Source: Flavobacterium lacus
GTDB taxonomy: Bacteria; Bacteroidota; Bacteroidia; Flavobacteriales; Flavobacteriaceae
Assembly (NCBI RefSeq): GCF_003268815.1
Contig: NZ_QLSV01000008.1
Location: 55,819 to 119,818, forward strand
DNA length: 64,000 nucleotides
Direction of reading: 5' to 3'
Numbering within the stretch: position 1 is the first letter of the stretch; every line of letters begins with the position of its first letter. Under the pieces are notes generated by a model. It searched no databases and was not told where the DNA came from. It saw nothing but the letters and a program-made list of their open reading frames with translations. A program made the translations under genes and the position numbers. Below, piece after piece: positions 59,972 to 64,000 of the stretch.

Positions 59972-62779
59972 TTGAAAACAAAATTCTTAAACCTGTTACT
60001 CCTCATTTTTTTTACACAAAACACTTATTCTCAGTGTTTTGAAATAGAAAGTATCCTAGTAGATGCCTGTGGTGCACAAGAGGGATTAAACGAAATGGTA
60101 CGCTTTAAAATTGGCGGTGCTCCATTAAACACCTCAACGTTAAACGTAAGTTGGCCAAATAACACTTGGCAAGGACTAATTCAAAATGCAACAACAGCAT
60201 CAAAAGTAGCTACATTAAATTCAGACATTGTGGATGCAGGTGGCTGTGGTATTTTAATTGAACCTAGTGGAGGAATACTTCCTGCCAATGCCTCTGTAAT
60301 TTTAGTAACCAGCTTTAATTTAGATACGTCACTCAACTCTTTTGGTGCACTTTCTGAAGATACCTATATTATATTTCAAAATAATCCTGCTGTCACTGCT
60401 GGTCATTTTGCCAATTTTGGCACGGGACTGCGCACATTAACGATATTTTTGGGTCCATGTGTAGATGTAGTAACCTACGACAGATCGCTTTTGGTTAGCC
60501 CAACTGGAGAAACAACGGCGTCGGATGGGTCAACTGTTTTGTTTACACCGGGAGGTATTGCGACGTACGTTAACTACGGATGCTCAGCTCCGGTGCAACC
60601 TTTTTTAGTAGAAATTAATAATCCTTCAATAGCTGCTTGTCCGGGCGACACTATTGCTTTAATAGCTACAGCCGAAGGTCAACAATCGGTGGTATGGACT
60701 GCTCCAAGCGGTAGTTTTAGCAATTCAGGTGCGTTGACAACCTCCTTTACAATTCCATCAAATGCAACCGGCACAATTCTAGTTACGCTGACGGCAACCA
60801 ATAGCTGCGGACTTGAAATTTCAGATACGGTTTTAATAACAATTACAAATAACCTTGTGCCGAATTTTGCAACTACGTTGACGTTGTGTAGCGGAACTAC
60901 TGCTCCGACGTTAAATACCACTTCACCCAATGGCATTGTGGGAACCTGGAGTCCGTCATCCATTAACAACACCACAAGTGGCAATTATGTTTTCACGCCT
61001 AATGCAAATCAATGTGCTTCATCAGTAACGTTGGTGGTTACCGTAACAAATAACATTGTGCCCAACTTTGCCACAACATTGACATTATGCAACGGAACTA
61101 CTGCTCCAGCTCTAAACACCACTTCGCCCAATGGCATCGTGGGAACATGGAGTCCGGCAAGTATTAACAACACCACAAGCGGCAATTATGTTTTTACTCC
61201 TAATGCGAACCAATGTGCTTCAACGGTAACGCTGGTGGTAACTGTAACGAATAACATTGTTCCCGACTTTACGACTACATTAACTTTATGCAGCGGAACA
61301 ACTGCTCCGACTTTAAACACCACTTCTCCCAATGGCATTGTGGGAACGTGGAGTCCGGGAACGATTAGCAATACTACAAGTGGCAATTATATTTTTACTC
61401 CTAATGCAAATCAATGTGCTTCACCAATTACGTTGGTCGTAACGGTTACCAGTTCAATTACGCCTGATTTTGCAACAACATTAACGCTGTGTAACGGAAC
61501 TACTGCTCCGACTTTAAACACCACTTCACCTAATGGGATTAGTGGAACGTGGAGTCCTCCCGCAATAAACAATACAACCAATGGCAATTATATTTTTACT
61601 CCTAATGCAAATCAATGTGCTGCACCAATTACGCTAGTTGTAACGGTTACCAGTACAATTACGCCTGATTTTGCAACTACATTAACGCTGTGTAATGGAA
61701 CTACTGCTCCATCTCTAACCACCACTTCGCCCAATGGGATTATTGGAACGTGGAGTCCGGCAACCATTACCAATAACGCAAGCGGCAATTATGTTTTTAC
61801 ACCTAACACAAATCAATGTGCTTTGCCAATTACGTTGGTCGTAACAGTTACCAATACAATTACACCTGATTTTGCAACTACATTAACGCTGTGTAGCGGA
61901 ACTACTGCTCCAACTTTAAATACCACTTCGCCCAATGGCATTGTGGGAACATGGAGTCCGGGAACGATTAGCAATACTACAAGTGGCAATTATATTTTTA
62001 CTCCTAATGTAAACCAATGTGCTTCACCAATAACCTTGGTTGTAACGGTTACCAATACAATTACACCTGATTTTGCAACTACATTAACGCTGTGTAATGG
62101 AACTACTGCTCCAACTTTAAACACCACTTCGCCCAATGGAATTGTGGGAACGTGGAGTCCGGCAACTATTAACAATACCACAAGCGGAAATTATATTTTT
62201 ACACCTAATGCGAACCAATGTGCTCTGTCAGTAACGTTGGTGGTGACAATAACAAATTTTGATTTTACTTTCATCGAAAAATGTGAAGGTAGAATTTTCA
62301 TCATCGAAAGTATTTTAGAAAATCCATTAGCTGATTCAAACTACGAATGGACCTTAGAGAATAACCCTACGATAATAAGTCAAGAATCATTTCTAAATGT
62401 AACAGAATTAATAAATTCAAATAACATCACAAATACATTTCCAAAAACGTTTTCTTTAAAAATATACACCAGCGAAGGATGCGAAGAAACAAGACAAGTA
62501 ACCGTTTTCAACGCTTTTTGCGGAATTCCAAAAGGAATTTCTCCAAACAATGATGGATTGAATGATTCATTTGATTTAACTGGTTTAGGCGTTGAAAGTA
62601 TTTCAATTTTCAACCGATATGGAAGACAAATTTATAGCAAAAACAATTATTTAAATGAATGGTATGGTCAATCAGACAATGGTCATGAATTACCTGACGG
62701 AACTTACTACTATTTGTTAAATAAATCAGATGGCAAACAAGTAACTGGCTGGGTTTATATCAATCGTCAAGCTAACTAA
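59972..62779 (+). CDS. T9SS type B secreted protein with seven 67-residue repeats
   Basis: 935 residues with a TTG start (59972); no ATG is available before the signal peptide (MKTKFLNLLLLIFFTQNTYS). An N-terminal domain (~21-205) with ESILVDACGAQEGLNEMV and YVNYGCSAP is followed by an Ig-like stretch (~206-292), seven tandem 67-residue beta repeats (from 293: TLTLCSGTTAP, NTTSPNGIVGTWSP, NYVFTPNANQCA), a short link and the gliding-motility-associated C-terminal domain (~847-935: ISPNNDGLNDSF, FNRYGRQIY, GTYYYLL), which directs export through T9SS. Likely a surface adhesin. A paralogue starts 149 bases downstream. Confidence 0.88.
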   Translation: MKTKFLNLLLLIFFTQNTYSQCFEIESILVDACGAQEGLNEMVRFKIGGAPLNTSTLNVSWPNNTWQGLIQNATTASKVATLNSDIVDAGGCGILIEPSGGILPANASVILVTSFNLDTSLNSFGALSEDTYIIFQNNPAVTAGHFANFGTGLRTLTIFLGPCVDVVTYDRSLLVSPTGETTASDGSTVLFTPGGIATYVNYGCSAPVQPFLVEINNPSIAACPGDTIALIATAEGQQSVVWTAPSGSFSNSGALTTSFTIPSNATGTILVTLTATNSCGLEISDTVLITITNNLVPNFATTLTLCSGTTAPTLNTTSPNGIVGTWSPSSINNTTSGNYVFTPNANQCASSVTLVVTVTNNIVPNFATTLTLCNGTTAPALNTTSPNGIVGTWSPASINNTTSGNYVFTPNANQCASTVTLVVTVTNNIVPDFTTTLTLCSGTTAPTLNTTSPNGIVGTWSPGTISNTTSGNYIFTPNANQCASPITLVVTVTSSITPDFATTLTLCNGTTAPTLNTTSPNGISGTWSPPAINNTTNGNYIFTPNANQCAAPITLVVTVTSTITPDFATTLTLCNGTTAPSLTTTSPNGIIGTWSPATITNNASGNYVFTPNTNQCALPITLVVTVTNTITPDFATTLTLCSGTTAPTLNTTSPNGIVGTWSPGTISNTTSGNYIFTPNVNQCASPITLVVTVTNTITPDFATTLTLCNGTTAPTLNTTSPNGIVGTWSPATINNTTSGNYIFTPNANQCALSVTLVVTITNFDFTFIEKCEGRIFIIESILENPLADSNYEWTLENNPTIISQESFLNVTELINSNNITNTFPKTFSLKIYTSEGCEETRQVTVFNAFCGIPKGISPNNDGLNDSFDLTGLGVESISIFNRYGRQIYSKNNYLNEWYGQSDNGHELPDGTYYYLLNKSDGKQVTGWVYINRQAN
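60848..62254 (+). repeat. Seven exact-length 201-bp tandem coding repeats
   Basis: 7 x 201 = 1407 bases with no indels. Units differ by scattered substitutions and contain long identical stretches, for example around ACTACTGCTCC and CCCAATGGCAT. Confidence 0.9.
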
Positions 62780-62797
62780 ATTTGAATTATTTACAGT

Positions 62798-62817
62798 GAT
62801 ACAAATCGATTTGTATC
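62798..62817. promoter_or_regulatory. Perfect 20-bp palindrome between the two T9SS type B paralogues
   Basis: GATACAAATC followed by its exact complement GATTTGTATC without a loop, 18 bases after the first stop codon. No T-tail, so an operator is at least as likely as a terminator. Confidence 0.4.
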
Positions 62818-62905
62818 CATATTTTCCTGCCTTTGAAATTCAATTCGCCTTGAATTAATAACATTTAATTAATAAACTGTCACTTAGCAATGAGCAGTTT
62901 TGAAT

Positions 62906-62913
62906 TAACTTTG
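62906..62913 (+). promoter_or_regulatory. -7 element of the second T9SS type B gene
   Basis: TAACTTTG matches TAnnTTTG, 16 bases before the TTG start at 62929. Confidence 0.45.
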
Positions 62914-62928
62914 CAATTATTTTTTAAT

Positions 62929-64000
62929 TTGAAAACAATACTTTTAAAACTTTTTCTGTTAATTCTATTTACACAAAACACCTACAGTCAATGTTTTGAA
63001 ATAGAAAGCATTTTAGTAGATGCCTGTGGTCCGGATGAAGGTTTTAATGAAATGGTTCGTTTTAGAGTCGGTGGAACTCCCATAAACACAGCTACTTTAA
63101 ACGTTAACTGGCCAAACAACACTTGGCAAGGATTGGTACAAAATGCAACCACAGCAGCCAAAGTAGCAACCCTAAATACTGAGATTATTAATGCAGGAGG
63201 ATGTGCAGTATTAATTGAACCTACAGCAGGAGTTCTTCCTGCTAATACTACTGTTATATTAGTCACAAGTTTTAATTTTGATACTACTCAAAATTCTTTT
63301 GGAGCTCTTACTGAAAATATTTTTATTATTTTTCAAAATAACGCAACCACAACAACAGGTCATTTTGCCAATTTTGGAACTGGACTAAGAACATTATCGA
63401 TGACTTTTGGTGCTTGTTTTGATTTAGTAACGTATGATAGGAGTCTTTTAGTAAGTCCAACAGGACAAAATATTGCCTCAAACGGATCAGCTGTTTTGTT
63501 TACTCCAGCAGGAGTTGCAAGTTATGTCAACTATGGTTGTTCCGCTCCGGTTCCGCCTTTTTTAGTTGATGTTAACAATCCTGACACAACCGTATGCCCG
63601 GGAGACAGTATTGCTTTAACAGCTTCAGCTGAAGGTCAACAATTGGTGATATGGACTGCTCCGAGCGGAAGTTTTAGCAATTCAGGTGCGTTGACAACTT
63701 CCTTTACAATTCCATCCAATGCAACAGGAACAATTCTAATAACATTAACGGCAACCAATAGTTGCGGACTTGAAATTTCAGATACGGTTTTGGTAACTAT
63801 TACAAATAATGTTGTGCCGAATTTTACTACTACAGTGACGTTCTGCAGCGGAACTAACGCTCCAACTCTAAACACCACTTCGCCCAATGGGATTATTGGA
63901 ACGTGGAGTCCGGCAACCATTAACAACAACACAAACGGCAATTACATTTTTACACCTAATGCAAACCAATGTGCTTCGCCAATAACGTTGGTTGTAACGG
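62929..64000 (+). CDS. Second T9SS type B-like secreted protein, cut by window end
   Basis: 357 codons are present with a TTG start at 62929, again directly before a signal peptide (MKTILLKLFLLILFTQNTYS). Closely similar to the preceding protein throughout: ESILVDACGPDEGFNEMVRF, NWPNNTWQGLVQNATT, VNYGCSAPVPPF. The repeat region starts at residue 293, exactly as in the neighbour, with a first unit containing TFCSGTNAPTLNTTSPNGII. The C-terminal sorting domain lies outside the window. Recent duplication is the simplest explanation. Confidence 0.8.
   Translation, partial: MKTILLKLFLLILFTQNTYSQCFEIESILVDACGPDEGFNEMVRFRVGGTPINTATLNVNWPNNTWQGLVQNATTAAKVATLNTEIINAGGCAVLIEPTAGVLPANTTVILVTSFNFDTTQNSFGALTENIFIIFQNNATTTTGHFANFGTGLRTLSMTFGACFDLVTYDRSLLVSPTGQNIASNGSAVLFTPAGVASYVNYGCSAPVPPFLVDVNNPDTTVCPGDSIALTASAEGQQLVIWTAPSGSFSNSGALTTSFTIPSNATGTILITLTATNSCGLEISDTVLVTITNNVVPNFTTTVTFCSGTNAPTLNTTSPNGIIGTWSPATINNNTNGNYIFTPNANQCASPITLVVT

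Noticed and set aside
61186..62181. Antisense frames within the 201-bp repeats
   Set aside because: They recur only because the repeat recurs; no start or promoter context.

Overview
The window is AT-rich chromosomal DNA from a member of the Bacteroidota, almost certainly Flavobacteriaceae and close to Flavobacterium. The evidence is: giant secreted proteins with type IX secretion (T9SS) sorting tails of both the C-type (ChiA-like) and B-type (gliding-motility-associated); TAnnTTTG -7 promoter elements; almost no Shine-Dalgarno sequences; SusC-like beta-barrel proteins; and families such as DUF5522, DUF4136, DUF4230, GSCFA and DUF6252. No tRNA, rRNA, CRISPR array or intact insertion sequence was recognised.

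Layout. 1-14141: a secreted-protein island with a truncated exported protein and three consecutive 1270-1670-residue proteins that share a ~560-residue C-terminal module and a T9SS type C tail. 14138-17307: small genes and urocanate hydratase (hutU). 17730-37314: a run of co-directional minus-strand genes. Read in transcription order it is a TetR regulator, paaEABCD, paaG, paaH, paaI, paaJ, paaZ, a crotonase, a Roco GTPase, paaY, and then the branched-chain keto-acid dehydrogenase E2, branched-chain aminotransferase and fused E1. This encodes aerobic phenylacetyl-CoA degradation (epoxidation, ring opening, beta-oxidation) plus branched-chain amino/keto-acid breakdown; the phenylacetate-CoA ligase is not in the window. 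37411-42235: rhodanese, DUF4230, and a two-component system (TPR sensor kinase and NarL-type regulator) with two small membrane proteins and a lipoprotein. 42400-51351: GSCFA, lipoprotein, alaS, then M23 peptidase, MerR, LemA, M48 protease, LemA and two TPM proteins. 51422-59773: SusC-like receptor, der, a membrane protein, era and a cluster of small stress-type genes. 59972-64000: two adjacent paralogous T9SS type B proteins with exact 201-bp tandem repeats; the second runs off the window.

Most notable observations. (1) Three near-identical 18-bp palindromes (consensus ATACGGCAwwTGCCGTAT) lie at exactly the same distance (35 bp centre to centre) upstream of a -7 element in front of the response-regulator, sensor-kinase and lipoprotein units; they predict a small autoregulated regulon. 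(2) A Roco protein (LRR-Roc-COR) inside the phenylacetate gene run carries a C-terminal TOPRIM/DUF4435-like domain, which suggests an acquired sensor-effector protein, possibly anti-phage. (3) Gaps between genes are filled with arrays of 7- or 8-bp repeats, often as long inverted repeats, and the same heptamer array appears in frame inside the inter-domain linkers of the E2 acyltransferase. (4) A perfect 20-bp palindrome overlaps the predicted start of transcription of the paa operon beside its TetR gene.
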